A stretch of DNA of 64,000 bases. Origin: Acidimicrobiaceae bacterium (GTDB taxonomy: Bacteria > Actinomycetota > Acidimicrobiia > Acidimicrobiales > Aldehydirespiratoraceae). The first letter of the stretch is position 1. Every line of letters starts with the position of its first letter. The stretch spans positions 158,900 to 222,899 of the forward strand of contig VXTM01000004.1 of NCBI GenBank assembly GCA_009837445.1, read 5' to 3'. The notes beneath the pieces were generated by a model. The model saw nothing but the letters and a program-made list of their open reading frames with translations. It was not told the DNA's origin and did not search any database. The position numbers and the translations under genes are program-made. Of the stretch, positions 1 to 9,903 are shown one piece after another.

Positions 1-6
1 AAGGCC

Positions 7-1146
7 GTGCTGCGGGTGACCGTCGCCGAGGAGGTCTTCGGCATCACCGTGGTGATCGTGATGCTGTCGGTGGCCTTCGTCGGCGGGGTCGGCCAGACTT
101 GGGGACCGGTCGTCGGCGCGGCGTTCCTGATCCCGCTGGCGATGTTCCTGGACGACTCGATCGGCGAGTCCGTCCCCGGCGCTCAAGAACTCGTCTATGC
201 CGCCGCGCTGGTGCTCGTCGCGCTGCTGATACCCCGGGGCATCCTCCCCGCGATCGAGAAGGGCTGCCGCCGGCTGGCGACATGGCCCCGTCCATCGCTT
301 GAACAGACGGGTCCAAGCCTTCTTGGGCGCCTCGTGGCACCGCCACCGCGGCCATCACCACTCTTGAGGACGCCCCGAAGGCCCCTCCGGCCGAGGCTCC
401 CGCAACCGAGCGACGCTCCAGTGCTGGAGGTGGACGGCGTGGCCAAGAGCTTCGGCGCCAACCGCGTTCTGTCCGACGTGTCCTTCAGCGTCGATCCGGG
501 CCGGCGGGTCGGCATCATCGGCCCCAACGGCGCGGGCAAGACGACGCTGTTCAACATCATGACCGCCCACCTGCGCGCCGACGCCGGACGGATCCTGTTC
601 AAGGGGGTGCAGGTGGATCACATGCGCGCCCCGCGGCGCTACGAACTCGGAATGTCACGCACGTTCCAGGTTCCCCAGGGCTTCCATCTCATGTCTCCGC
701 TCGACAATGTGGTCGTGGCCGCCATCGGCGCGTCGATGCCGGATCCGGTGGCCGCCTCGATGGCCATGCTCGAACGAGTCGGTCTCGCCGGCAAGGCGCT
801 CGCTGAGTTGAGCGCCCTCACCACCGCTGAGATTAAGAGCCTCGAATTGGCCCGCGCCATGGTGAGCGACCCGGACCTGCTACTGCTCGACGAGCCGCTC
901 GCCGGGCTGAACGAGGCCGAGAGGGCCCGCTTCTTCGAGACCGTCGACGAGCTCGTCGCGCCGCACACGGCGATCGTGGTGATCGAGCACTCGGTCCGGT
1001 CGCTAATCCAGTACGTCGAATCGGTCGTCGCGCTCGACGAGGGCCTCGTCATCGCCCAAGGCCCGCCCGAGGACGTCGTGTCGAACCCCCGCGTCATCGA
1101 GGCCTACCTCGGATCGAGATGGATGGAACATGCTCGAGATCAGTGA
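7..1146 (+). CDS. Branched-chain amino acid ABC transporter: C-terminal end of LivM-type permease fused to LivG-type ATPase (probably continues upstream of window)
   Basis: Hydrophobic LivM-like tail (VGGVGQTWGPVVGAAFL) followed by ABC ATPase with Walker A GPNGAGKTT and Walker B LLLLDEPLAGLN; overlaps LivF ORF. Confidence 0.85.
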   Translation: MLRVTVAEEVFGITVVIVMLSVAFVGGVGQTWGPVVGAAFLIPLAMFLDDSIGESVPGAQELVYAAALVLVALLIPRGILPAIEKGCRRLATWPRPSLEQTGPSLLGRLVAPPPRPSPLLRTPRRPLRPRLPQPSDAPVLEVDGVAKSFGANRVLSDVSFSVDPGRRVGIIGPNGAGKTTLFNIMTAHLRADAGRILFKGVQVDHMRAPRRYELGMSRTFQVPQGFHLMSPLDNVVVAAIGASMPDPVAASMAMLERVGLAGKALAELSALTTAEIKSLELARAMVSDPDLLLLDEPLAGLNEAERARFFETVDELVAPHTAIVVIEHSVRSLIQYVESVVALDEGLVIAQGPPEDVVSNPRVIEAYLGSRWMEHARDQ

Positions 1147-1843
1147 CCTCAGTGCTGGCTACGACGGAGTCCCCGCGCTGCGCTCCATCAACTTCCGGGT
1201 CGGGCCACAGGAGCACGTAGCCATCCTCGGACCCAACGGCGCGGGCAAGACAACCCTGCTGAAGACGATCAGCGGCACCGTCGAAGCGGACTCCGGCTCG
1301 ATCCGCTTCGACGGCCAGGACCTGCTGCCGCAGTCGCCGCACAAGCGGGTCGAGGCCGGGATCGTGCACGTGCCCCAGGGGCGGATGATCTTCGCCTCCA
1401 TGACAGTGGCCGACAACCTTCGCCTCGGCAGCCACCGCAGGTTTGCCCGGGACCGCCACGACGAGCGCCGCGAGCTCGTGCTCGATATCTTCCCTGCGCT
1501 GGCCGACATGCTCGGCCGCGACGGCGGCGCCCTGTCGGGCGGCCAGCAGCAGATGCTGGCGGTCGCGCGGGGAGTGATGGCCTGCCCCCGCCTGCTCATG
1601 CTCGACGAGCCCTCGATGGGCTTGGCTCCCCGGGCCGCAGACGACATCTTCGAGGGCATCGCCCGGCTCCTTAAGAGCGAGACGACCGCGATGATCGTCG
1701 TCGAGCAACGAGCCCATGAGGCGCTAGAAGTGTGCGATCGGGCCTACGTGCTCGAGTCCGGGGAGGTGGCCCTCGAGGCCACAAACCGGGAACTCCTGAC
1801 CGACGAGAGGCTGGCGGCCGCCTATCTGGGTTCAGAGATATGA
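1130..1843 (+). CDS. livF: Branched-chain amino acid ABC transporter ATP-binding protein LivF
   Basis: MLEISDLSAGYDGVPALR; GPNGAGKTT; LSGGQQQMLAVARG; LLMLDEPSMGLAP. Confidence 0.92.
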   Translation: MLEISDLSAGYDGVPALRSINFRVGPQEHVAILGPNGAGKTTLLKTISGTVEADSGSIRFDGQDLLPQSPHKRVEAGIVHVPQGRMIFASMTVADNLRLGSHRRFARDRHDERRELVLDIFPALADMLGRDGGALSGGQQQMLAVARGVMACPRLLMLDEPSMGLAPRAADDIFEGIARLLKSETTAMIVVEQRAHEALEVCDRAYVLESGEVALEATNRELLTDERLAAAYLGSEI

Positions 1844-1905
1844 GGCGCCGGTCGAGCGCTGCACTGATGCGGGACCCCAGAGCGCGCCCGGCGTGCCCCG
1901 TGCCG

Positions 1906-2520
1906 TCAGCCTCCGTCGGGGCCGTAGAAGCTGCGGTACCAGGCCCTGGTCACGATGCGAGCCACCGTCTCCACGTCCACCGGCGCCGTGTTGAGAGCGG
2001 CATGGGCGAACGTCGTGTAGGCCGTCTGCTCGACCAGCGAGGCCATGGCCCGGGCCACCGCGGTGGGATCCAGCCCGTCGAGTCGGACGCGATCGTCGTT
2101 CTCCACCGCATGCACGAACCGGGCCACGTGGCGCTCGCGCATCGTCCACCAGATCGTGGTGAAGCGCTCCTCCACCGTCGTCGCCTCGATAAAGGCACGC
2201 AGCACGCCGCTGTTGGCGTGATAGTGCCGGAGGTACCCGAGATTGGCTTCGTACAGGGCAGCCTCAGGGTCCTCGACGATGGGCGTCGACGACCGGCTCA
2301 GCCGGAAGAGCTCCTCGTGAAGGTCCCGGATCACGTTGGCGAAGAGGTCTTCCTTGTTCTCGAAGTACCGGTACAGACCGCCCAGGGAGAGCCCGGCCTG
2401 CTCGGCGACATCGCTCATGCGGGCATCGACGTAACCGTCCCTGGTGAAGACCTTCGACGCTGCGGCGAGGATCGCCTGTCGTGTTCGTTGACCCTTCGGG
2501 GTGGTCGGCTCAGTGGCCAT
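1906..2520 (-). CDS. TetR family transcriptional regulator
   Basis: N-terminal HTH TRQAILAAASKVFTRDGYVDARMSDVAEQAGLSLGGLYRYFENKEDLF. Confidence 0.93.
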   Translation of the reverse strand: MATEPTTPKGQRTRQAILAAASKVFTRDGYVDARMSDVAEQAGLSLGGLYRYFENKEDLFANVIRDLHEELFRLSRSSTPIVEDPEAALYEANLGYLRHYHANSGVLRAFIEATTVEERFTTIWWTMRERHVARFVHAVENDDRVRLDGLDPTAVARAMASLVEQTAYTTFAHAALNTAPVDVETVARIVTRAWYRSFYGPDGG

Positions 2521-2750
2521 GGGCGCTTGCGTCGTCGGGAGGCACCTGAACGGTGTGAGGCACGTGACTGGTCCCCATGTTGCTGGCCCCTGTGCGGGTC
2601 GTCCAAGGCCCGGAAGCCCGTAGCGGACAATCCTACCGGTCCGTCCGCCTGCCCATCCCTCAGTAACACAACAGCGACGTCGGTCTTTTGAAGATTGCTG
2701 AGAGCCTGCAATGCTGCAACGGGAGCGCCGGTCTGGATCGGAGGAGAGCA

Positions 2751-4376
2751 GTGGTCGATGACATGGCGGAGCGCTACCGGCTCGCGGGATGGTGGACCGG
2801 CCGCCCGCTGATCGACCGCTTCGAGGCGCACGTCGCCGAGGGGCCGGGCGAACTCGCCCTGGTCAGCGGCAACAGCGTCCTGTCCCGTTCCGAGCTCTGG
2901 CAGGCAGCCGGAGAGTCCGCCGAGGAGATCCGTTCGGTCGTCGGCGGCAACAGGCGGGTCGTCGTGATCCAGTTGCCCAACTGCACCGCATGGGTCGTCA
3001 TGTTTCTGGCTGCCTTGAGGGCGGGCTGCGTTCCGGCCACGCCCCCGGTCACCATGCCTGAGGCTCACCTGGACCACATCTTCCACCTGATTGACCCTGC
3101 CCTGGTCGTCTACGCCGGCCGGAACCGGCGGGCCTCAGCGGACGAAGCGATCCAGCGGGCCGCCACTGGGGCCGCCACCGGGGTCGCGGTGGCCACCAGG
3201 GACGGAACCCTGCTGTCCGTGCACGGCCCGGCTGCTCCGCCGGACCGGACCGTCGAGGTGCCCGACACCACCGCGCACCTCATGTTCACCTCCAGCACGA
3301 CCGGTCCGCCGAAGGCGGTCAGCCACACCGAGGACTCGCTGGGCGCCCTCAACCTGCAATTCGCAGAGCGATTCGGTCTCAACCATCGCACAGCCGTGTT
3401 CATGCCGTCACCGCTCGGCCACAGCGTCGGCGCCATCCACGGTGCCCGCCTCTCGCTGTTCCTGGGCGCGCCCCTCATTCTCCAAGACCGGTGGGACGCC
3501 TCGGCCGCCCTCGACCTCGTGGCCCGCCACCGCGCCGCTTTCACCGCGGCGGCGACGCCGTTCCTGGTCGATCTGGCCGATGCGGAGTGGCATGGCCGCG
3601 AACCCAAGCTGGCGCCGTTGCGGAGCTTCCTGTGCGGTGGAGCCCAGGTGCCGCCAGTCCTCCTGCGGCGCTGCCGCACAGAGTTCCCCAATACGTTCGT
3701 CACACCGTTGTGGGGCATGACCGAGGGCGGCCTCACCACCTGTGTGGCCAGCTCGACACCCGGGCAGGTCGAGAACACGGTCGGGGTGGGGCTGCCCGGC
3801 CTGGAGCTGCGAACCCTCGGCACAGGCATGCGGTTGCAGACCTGCGGCGAGGGCGAGCTCGCCATGCGCGGGCCCGGCGTGTTCAACGGCTACTACGGCC
3901 AGCCCCAGCTATACGCCGAGCACATCATCGGCGACGGATTCTTCCGCACCGGCGACCTCGCCCACATCGACTCCGACGGATACGTGGCCATCACCGGACG
4001 GCTCAAGGACCTGATCATCCGGGCCGGCGTCAACATCTCCCCCGTCGAGACCGAGAACGCGATCGCCGCCCATCCCGACGTGGTAGCCGTGGCCGTGATC
4101 GGGTGGCCCGACGAGCGTCTCGGCGAGCGCATCTGCGCGGTCGTGCAGGCCCGAGCTCCTCTCAGTCTCGACGATGTAGTCACGTTCTGCGCGGCGCAGG
4201 ACCTGCCGCGGCGGCATTGGCCCGAACGGCTGGTGCAGGTCGACCACTTCCCGCGAACCGCCGCCGGCAAGGTACGCAAGCAACAGCTCCGCGACGAGCT
4301 GGTCAACGCCACCGCCTCGACTGCTGCGGTGGCAGGCCTCGGCGGCTCAGGCTCGGATCGGGGCCCGGACCGATGA
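2751..4376 (+). CDS. AMP-binding acyl-CoA synthetase / CoA ligase
   Basis: MFTSSTTGPPKAVSHT, WGMTEGG, FRTGDLAHIDSDGYVAITGRLKDLIIRAGVNISP; GTG start preceded by GGAGGAGA. Confidence 0.93.
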   Translation: MVDDMAERYRLAGWWTGRPLIDRFEAHVAEGPGELALVSGNSVLSRSELWQAAGESAEEIRSVVGGNRRVVVIQLPNCTAWVVMFLAALRAGCVPATPPVTMPEAHLDHIFHLIDPALVVYAGRNRRASADEAIQRAATGAATGVAVATRDGTLLSVHGPAAPPDRTVEVPDTTAHLMFTSSTTGPPKAVSHTEDSLGALNLQFAERFGLNHRTAVFMPSPLGHSVGAIHGARLSLFLGAPLILQDRWDASAALDLVARHRAAFTAAATPFLVDLADAEWHGREPKLAPLRSFLCGGAQVPPVLLRRCRTEFPNTFVTPLWGMTEGGLTTCVASSTPGQVENTVGVGLPGLELRTLGTGMRLQTCGEGELAMRGPGVFNGYYGQPQLYAEHIIGDGFFRTGDLAHIDSDGYVAITGRLKDLIIRAGVNISPVETENAIAAHPDVVAVAVIGWPDERLGERICAVVQARAPLSLDDVVTFCAAQDLPRRHWPERLVQVDHFPRTAAGKVRKQQLRDELVNATASTAAVAGLGGSGSDRGPDR

Positions 4377-5167
4377 CCACCGTCGAGTTGAACGACACCG
4401 TGGTGAACTACCGCCGGCGAGGCTCGGGGCCGCCGGTCGTGCTGCTTCATGGGCTGGCCGAGGACCTCCGCTCCTGGGAGGCCGTCGCGGCCCATCTCGG
4501 CGAGTTCACCGTGTACACGCTGGATCTGCGGGGGCACGGACACACGACCCCCGGGGAGGGCGCCGGCACCCTGTCGCAGCTGAGTGACGACCTGACGGCG
4601 TTCCTGGGCACGATGACCGGTCCCGCCGCCGTCGTCGGCTACTCGCTGGGCGGCGCCATCGGACTCAAGGCCGCCACCGATCCCCGAACCCTGATCGGGC
4701 ACTTGATCGTGGCGGCCACCTCATCGGTGGTCGGCACCGCGGCGGCCGAGTTCTTCGCCTCTCGCATCGCGCAGCTCGAGACCGGTGACTGGGACGGCTT
4801 CGCCGCCGGCCTGCGCGACGACACGGCCAAGCAGGTCGTCACCGCGGTTGACATCGACGCACTGGCCGCGAGACGGATAGACGCCGTCGGTGACGGCCGC
4901 GGCTACATCAACGCCGCCCGAGCGATGATAGGTATCCGCACCGAGCCGCTGAATCCCCTTTTGGCGCAGATCAGGGTCCCGGTGGATGTCATCGGGGCGT
5001 CCAGCGACCTCTTCTGCCCCCGCCGGGCATCCGACATCATCGTCGAGGGCGTCGACGGCTGCCGCTACCACGAGGTAGCCGGATCCGGTCACCTGCTCTC
5101 GGTCGACCAGCCCGACGCCTACGGCAAACTGCTCGCCCAACTCCTGCACGAGAGGGGTCCTGCATGA
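4373..5167 (+). CDS. Alpha/beta hydrolase
   Basis: VVLLHGLAEDLRSW, nucleophile elbow VGYSLGG, late GSGH; ATGA overlap with upstream CDS. Confidence 0.92.
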   Translation: MTTVELNDTVVNYRRRGSGPPVVLLHGLAEDLRSWEAVAAHLGEFTVYTLDLRGHGHTTPGEGAGTLSQLSDDLTAFLGTMTGPAAVVGYSLGGAIGLKAATDPRTLIGHLIVAATSSVVGTAAAEFFASRIAQLETGDWDGFAAGLRDDTAKQVVTAVDIDALAARRIDAVGDGRGYINAARAMIGIRTEPLNPLLAQIRVPVDVIGASSDLFCPRRASDIIVEGVDGCRYHEVAGSGHLLSVDQPDAYGKLLAQLLHERGPA

Positions 5168-6165
5168 GACACCGCTACGGCATCTCGTTGGGGGTCAGCC
5201 CCCGCGAACCGCTGAGCCGCACGGCCGACCTGGCCCGCGCGGTCGACGACCGCGGTTTCGAGGCGCTGTGGTACATCGACTTCCAACTCGGAATGAAGGA
5301 CGTGTACGCCGCCATGAACCTGGCCGCGCTGTCCACCGAGAACGTGCTGATCGGGGCGGGTGTCACCAACCTGGTGACCCGCCACCCCACCGTGACCGCC
5401 AATGCCACCGCCGCCCTCGACGAGCTCTCTGGCGGCCGCGCTGTGCTCGGCCTCGGCGCGGGCTGGTCGGCCGTGCTCGGCGCGGGCGGCGCCCCGTCCA
5501 GGATCCGCGATCTGCGCTCCGGGATCGACGAGTTCCGCCAACTGTTCAGCGGCGAGCCGTGCGACCTCTACGGCACCGAAGTTCGCTTGGCCACCGCCGA
5601 GCGCCAGATTCCCATCTACCTGGCGGTCTCGCAGCCCGCCATGTTGCGGCTCGCCGGCGAGACCTGTGACGGCGCGGTGCTCATGGGCGCCGCCGACCCC
5701 GAGTTCTGCTCGTGGCAACTCGATTACATCCATCAGGGGCTGGAGGCCGCCGGGCGCGACCGCCGCGAGTTGACCGTCGACCTGTTCGTCACGATGTCGG
5801 TGGGCGACGACACCGCCAGCGCCGTCGACGACGTCAGAGCCTGGGCCACCAGCCAGGCAGCCACGTTCCACCCGTGGAAACGGATGCCGCCCGCGTGGGA
5901 GAGGTTCCGTGGAGAGTTTGCGCGGGCCGCGGGCGCGTACGGCCTCGTCGACCACCTATCGCTGCAGGCCGAGCACAAGCACACCGTCTCCGACGACTTC
6001 GTGCGGTCGGTCGCGCTCGCGGGCGACCTCGACACCTGCGTCGACCGGCTCCGCCGGCTCTGGCAGCTAGACATCGACCGGATCACCTTCGCGCTGCTGT
6101 CGGGCGGGCGCGAGCAGCGCTTGGCACAACTGGCCGACACCGTGATAGGCGCAGTCGAGGCATAA
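5164..6165 (+). CDS. LLM class (F420/FMN-dependent) oxidoreductase
   Basis: Luciferase-like pattern: FEALWYIDFQLGMKDVY, LIGAGVTNLVTRHPTVTANATAALDELSGGRAVLGLGAG. Confidence 0.92.
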   Translation: MRHRYGISLGVSPREPLSRTADLARAVDDRGFEALWYIDFQLGMKDVYAAMNLAALSTENVLIGAGVTNLVTRHPTVTANATAALDELSGGRAVLGLGAGWSAVLGAGGAPSRIRDLRSGIDEFRQLFSGEPCDLYGTEVRLATAERQIPIYLAVSQPAMLRLAGETCDGAVLMGAADPEFCSWQLDYIHQGLEAAGRDRRELTVDLFVTMSVGDDTASAVDDVRAWATSQAATFHPWKRMPPAWERFRGEFARAAGAYGLVDHLSLQAEHKHTVSDDFVRSVALAGDLDTCVDRLRRLWQLDIDRITFALLSGGREQRLAQLADTVIGAVEA

Positions 6166-6176
6166 GGAGCAGGCTG

Positions 6177-6938
6177 ATGGCAACAAAGAGGCCAGTGGCG
6201 CTGGTCACCGCGGCCGCCGGCGCCGGCATCGGAGCAGCAGTGGCGAGACGGCTCGCCCACGACGGCCTGGACGTCGTCGTGACCGATGCCCACCAGCGCC
6301 GCTGCCAGGAGTTCGCCGACGCTCTAGCCGGCGAGGTCGGACGTGAGATCAACGCCCATCACCTCGACGTCACCGACCACGATCAGGTCCGCGCCGTGAT
6401 GTCGGAGGTCGCGGCAGCCAAAGGCGGGCTCGATGTCCTGGTCAACAACGCGGGCTGGTCCAGGATCGAGCCTGTGGCCGAGATGTCGCTGGAGACGTGG
6501 CAGCGTTGCCTCGACGTCGATCTGACCGGCACGTTCGTGTGCATGCGCCACGCACTACCCGCCATGATCGACAGCGGCGGCGGCTCGATCATCAACATCT
6601 CCTCGATCGCGGCCTGGGAGATGTCCACCGAGCACGGAGCGGCCTACTCGGCCGCCAAGGCGGGCGTGCTGGCCCTGACCCGGGTGGCCGCGGCGGAGAA
6701 CGGAGCCCATGGCGTACGCGTCAACGCGGTAGCCCCCGGCCTGATCTACAACGACTTCCTGCGGCGGATCTACCCGGAGGAGTTCTTCGACGACTACCTG
6801 TCCCGCAAGGCGGTCCTGGAACGCATCGGACGTCCCGAGGACGTCGCCGGCATGGTCTCGTTCCTGGCTTCAGACGAGGCAAGCTACGTGACCGGAGAGG
6901 TCTTCACGGTCTCGGGGGGAGTGTCGGCCCGTGGATGA
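6177..6938 (+). CDS. SDR family NAD(P)-dependent oxidoreductase
   Basis: VTAAAGAGIGAAVARRL, DVLVNNAGWS, YSAAKAGVLALTR. Confidence 0.94.
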   Translation: MATKRPVALVTAAAGAGIGAAVARRLAHDGLDVVVTDAHQRRCQEFADALAGEVGREINAHHLDVTDHDQVRAVMSEVAAAKGGLDVLVNNAGWSRIEPVAEMSLETWQRCLDVDLTGTFVCMRHALPAMIDSGGGSIINISSIAAWEMSTEHGAAYSAAKAGVLALTRVAAAENGAHGVRVNAVAPGLIYNDFLRRIYPEEFFDDYLSRKAVLERIGRPEDVAGMVSFLASDEASYVTGEVFTVSGGVSARG

Positions 6939-8310
6939 CGGTCCCCTGTGGTGGCCGGTGCAGCGGCTGGTCGACTCCTATCGCCGCGGCTCGGTGTCCC
7001 CGGTGGAAGTCGCTGAGCTGGCTCTGAAACGCATCGACCAGGTCGACCCGGCTCTGCATGCCTTCGTCCTCGCCACACCCGAACTGGCCCTCCGCCAGGC
7101 CGCCGAGGCCGAGGCCGCCTACCGCAACGGGTACGCCGGTCCCCTCACCGGCGTGCCCGTCTCGATCAAGGACGCCTTCCACATCGAGGGCCACGTCACC
7201 ACGCTCGGCTCGCTGGCCCACGCCGACAATGTCGCCAGACACGACTCTGGCGCCGTGCGGCGCCTGCGCAGGGCTGGAGCTGTGATCGTAGGCAAGACCA
7301 ACGTCCCGGAGTTCTGCCAGTCGGCCACCACCGACAACCTCCTCGGTCCCGACACCGCCAACCCGTTCGACCCCGACCGCACCGCCGGCGGGTCCAGCGG
7401 CGGCGCGGCGGCCGCGGTCGCCTCGGGGACATGCACCGTGGGGCTCGGCTCCGACGGCGGCGGCTCGATCCGCATTCCAGCGTCGTTCTGCGGCCTTGTG
7501 GGACTCAAGCCCACGTATGGCGCCGTCGACGATGCCGGCGGGTTCCGTGCGTTCAGCCCATTCATCTCGGTGGGACCGCTGGCCCGATGCGTCGCCGACG
7601 CCCACTGCCTGCTGTCGGTGCTGTCCGGCGAGAGCGTCCGAAGCGCAGACACCCCGCCCAGCTTGTCCCCGCGCCGCGTCGCCTGGTGCGCCAAGCCGGA
7701 GGGCCGCCCGATCGACGCCGACGTGGGCGATCTCGCAGCAGCCGCGGTGAAGCAGCTCGCGGCCTGCGGCCACGATGTGACGCCCGTAGAACTGGACCTC
7801 GCGGGATGGGAGGAGATATTCGGGCCGCTCGTGCTGGCCGAGGAGGGCGAGCGCCGCGGCCACCTGCTGGGTGGTCCGCATGAGTTGACCTGGTACCACC
7901 GGCGCTCCCTGATGGCGGCCGAGCAACTCGATCCCGCCGTTCTCACCCGGGCCCGTTCCGATCTGGACGGGTACCGGGAGCGGGTGGACAGCTACTTCAG
8001 CGACTATGACGTGATCGCCACTCCCGCCACCGCCACCACCGCCTTCAGGTTGGGCCACCGGCCGGAGATCATCGCCGGCGAGCGAGTGGCCCGACTCTGG
8101 GGCGCCTTCCCGTTCGCGGTGCCCTTCAACGTCTCCGGACATCCCGCAGTGGTGCTGCCCGCCGGGTTCGTGGACGGTCTTCCGGCCGCGGTGCAGCTCG
8201 TGGGACGGTACGGGAGCGACAACGAACTGCTGTCGCTCGCCGAACAGCTCGAGACCGAGCTGGACGTGCGTCCCTTCACCCGTCTGCCGAACCACTGGTC
8301 ACCGGTGTGA
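6931..8310 (+). CDS. Amidase (amidase signature family)
   Basis: GVPVSIKDAFHIEG; DRTAGGSSGGAAAAVASG; GSDGGGSIRIPASFCGLVGLKPTYG. Confidence 0.95.
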   Translation: MDDGPLWWPVQRLVDSYRRGSVSPVEVAELALKRIDQVDPALHAFVLATPELALRQAAEAEAAYRNGYAGPLTGVPVSIKDAFHIEGHVTTLGSLAHADNVARHDSGAVRRLRRAGAVIVGKTNVPEFCQSATTDNLLGPDTANPFDPDRTAGGSSGGAAAAVASGTCTVGLGSDGGGSIRIPASFCGLVGLKPTYGAVDDAGGFRAFSPFISVGPLARCVADAHCLLSVLSGESVRSADTPPSLSPRRVAWCAKPEGRPIDADVGDLAAAAVKQLAACGHDVTPVELDLAGWEEIFGPLVLAEEGERRGHLLGGPHELTWYHRRSLMAAEQLDPAVLTRARSDLDGYRERVDSYFSDYDVIATPATATTAFRLGHRPEIIAGERVARLWGAFPFAVPFNVSGHPAVVLPAGFVDGLPAAVQLVGRYGSDNELLSLAEQLETELDVRPFTRLPNHWSPV

Positions 8311-9086
8311 GCGACATCATCCGGAGTGTCGATGCTTCGATCACCCAGATCGAGATCAACCGGCCGGAGCGAGCCAACGCCCTCCGGCGCAGCACGATCC
8401 GCCAAATGGAAGCGGCATTGGACTCGGCCGAGGGCCGCGACCCAACCAGCGACACGGGCGCAAGCCCGGCAGGCGTATTGCTCACCGGCGGCCGTGAACG
8501 CTTCAGCGCCGGGGCGGATCTGTCCGAGTTGGACGGCACCATTGATGATCTCGAGTTCGACGACGCACTCGAGGGGCTCTGCCGGCGCCTAACCCTGGGC
8601 CCGCTGCCGGTGGTCGCAGCAGTCGAGGGCCCCTGCTACGGCGCCGCGGTTGACCTGGCGTGGTCCTGCGACGCCGTGGTGGTCTCAACCAAGGCCCGTC
8701 TCGCCTTGCCCTCGACCAGCCTGGGGATCCTGTACAACCCGGTATCGGTGGCCCGACTCCATTCCCGACTCGGCTCGCCCACCGTACGCCGCCTCATGGT
8801 GCTCCAACAGGAGCTATCGGGTCGGGAGTTGCCGCCCGGCACAGCCATGGTGGTACCCGCGGGGACCACCACTGAGACGGCCAGGAGCCTGCTGAGGGTC
8901 CTTTCTTTCAACTCCGGTGCCACCGCAGCGACCAAGGCGCTGCTGGCGTCGCTCGACAGCGGCGAGGAGTTCGACCCTGCGGTGTGGCAGCCCGAGCGGG
9001 AGGCCCTTTTGGCCACACCGACCCGCCGGGCCGCGCTGGAGGCCCGCCGCGCCGCGTTCAGCAAGGATCAGAGCGAATGCAGCTGA
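8307..9086 (+). CDS. Enoyl-CoA hydratase/isomerase family protein
   Basis: Crotonase fold residues RFSAGADLSEL and VAAVEGPCYGAAVDLAWSCD. Confidence 0.85.
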   Translation: MSDIIRSVDASITQIEINRPERANALRRSTIRQMEAALDSAEGRDPTSDTGASPAGVLLTGGRERFSAGADLSELDGTIDDLEFDDALEGLCRRLTLGPLPVVAAVEGPCYGAAVDLAWSCDAVVVSTKARLALPSTSLGILYNPVSVARLHSRLGSPTVRRLMVLQQELSGRELPPGTAMVVPAGTTTETARSLLRVLSFNSGATAATKALLASLDSGEEFDPAVWQPEREALLATPTRRAALEARRAAFSKDQSECS

Positions 9087-9865
9087 AGGAACTGGCCGGC
9101 CGCGACCTTGGAACGCGCGTCGTCGACTTCTCAGCGGACGACGCCATCCTGTACGCGCTGGCGGTGGGCGCCTCCGCCTCACAACTCGATCTGGTCTACG
9201 AGCAGGACCTGCGAGTACTCCCCACCTATGGCTGCGCCCTGGGCCTGTGGGCGGTGGAGGCAGCCGGCGAACTCGGTGCCTACGACCGCACCAGGTCGCT
9301 GCATGTAGGCCAGAGCCTGACGGTACACGAGCCCCTGAAGCCTGAACCGTTCGAGACCCACGGCTGCATCCGGTCCGCCTTCGACAAGGGCAGGCTCACG
9401 ATCGTGGAGATAGACGTGGCCGCTCCCAGCTTCGAGGCCGCCTACACGATCCTGCTGCCGGGCGTCGGAGGCTGGGGCGGAGAACCACCACCTCCGTCCG
9501 AGCGGCCCGAGCCGCTCGTCCCGAACTGGACCGGGACGGTGGATATCGGACCCGACGCCGCCACCCTCTACCGGCTGACCGGCGACAAGCATCCTGTCCA
9601 CATCGATCCGTCGGCCGCGGCCGCCATGGGACTGGAAAGGCCCATCCTGCACGGACTGGCGACGATGGGCACCACAGCCCGGATGCTCGCGGCGGCCGTG
9701 GGCGCCCATCCAGCTGACCTGTCCGCCGCTCAGGTGCGCTTCTCCAATCCCGTCTACCCGGGTTGCGAGCTTCAGATCGGAGCCCAGACCGGGAGGAACA
9801 CGGCGCGTGCCGAGGCATCAGTCGAGAACCTCACCGTCATGTCTGGAACGTTCACGTTCCAATAA
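9077..9865 (+). CDS. MaoC family dehydratase (double hotdog)
   Basis: ATLYRLTGDKHPVHIDPSAAAAMGLERPILHGLATMG hydratase-2 motif; ATG at 9077 overlaps upstream CDS. Confidence 0.9.
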   Translation: MQLKELAGRDLGTRVVDFSADDAILYALAVGASASQLDLVYEQDLRVLPTYGCALGLWAVEAAGELGAYDRTRSLHVGQSLTVHEPLKPEPFETHGCIRSAFDKGRLTIVEIDVAAPSFEAAYTILLPGVGGWGGEPPPPSERPEPLVPNWTGTVDIGPDAATLYRLTGDKHPVHIDPSAAAAMGLERPILHGLATMGTTARMLAAAVGAHPADLSAAQVRFSNPVYPGCELQIGAQTGRNTARAEASVENLTVMSGTFTFQ

Positions 9866-9903
9866 TCCCAGGCACTACCGGCGTCCTCGGCTAGAACGCT
9901 GTG

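Noticed and set aside
820-920. Degenerate ABC signature in the LivG-type ATPase (LTTAEIKSLELARAM instead of LSGGQ)
   Set aside because: Noncanonical signatures (e.g. LTLAGRKRLELARAL-type) occur in known LivG subfamilies; Walker motifs intact
3491-4372. N-terminal extension of the alpha/beta hydrolase ORF (3491..5167)
   Set aside because: Arg/Pro-rich out-of-frame translation of the CoA ligase; real start is ATG 4373 overlapping the upstream stop
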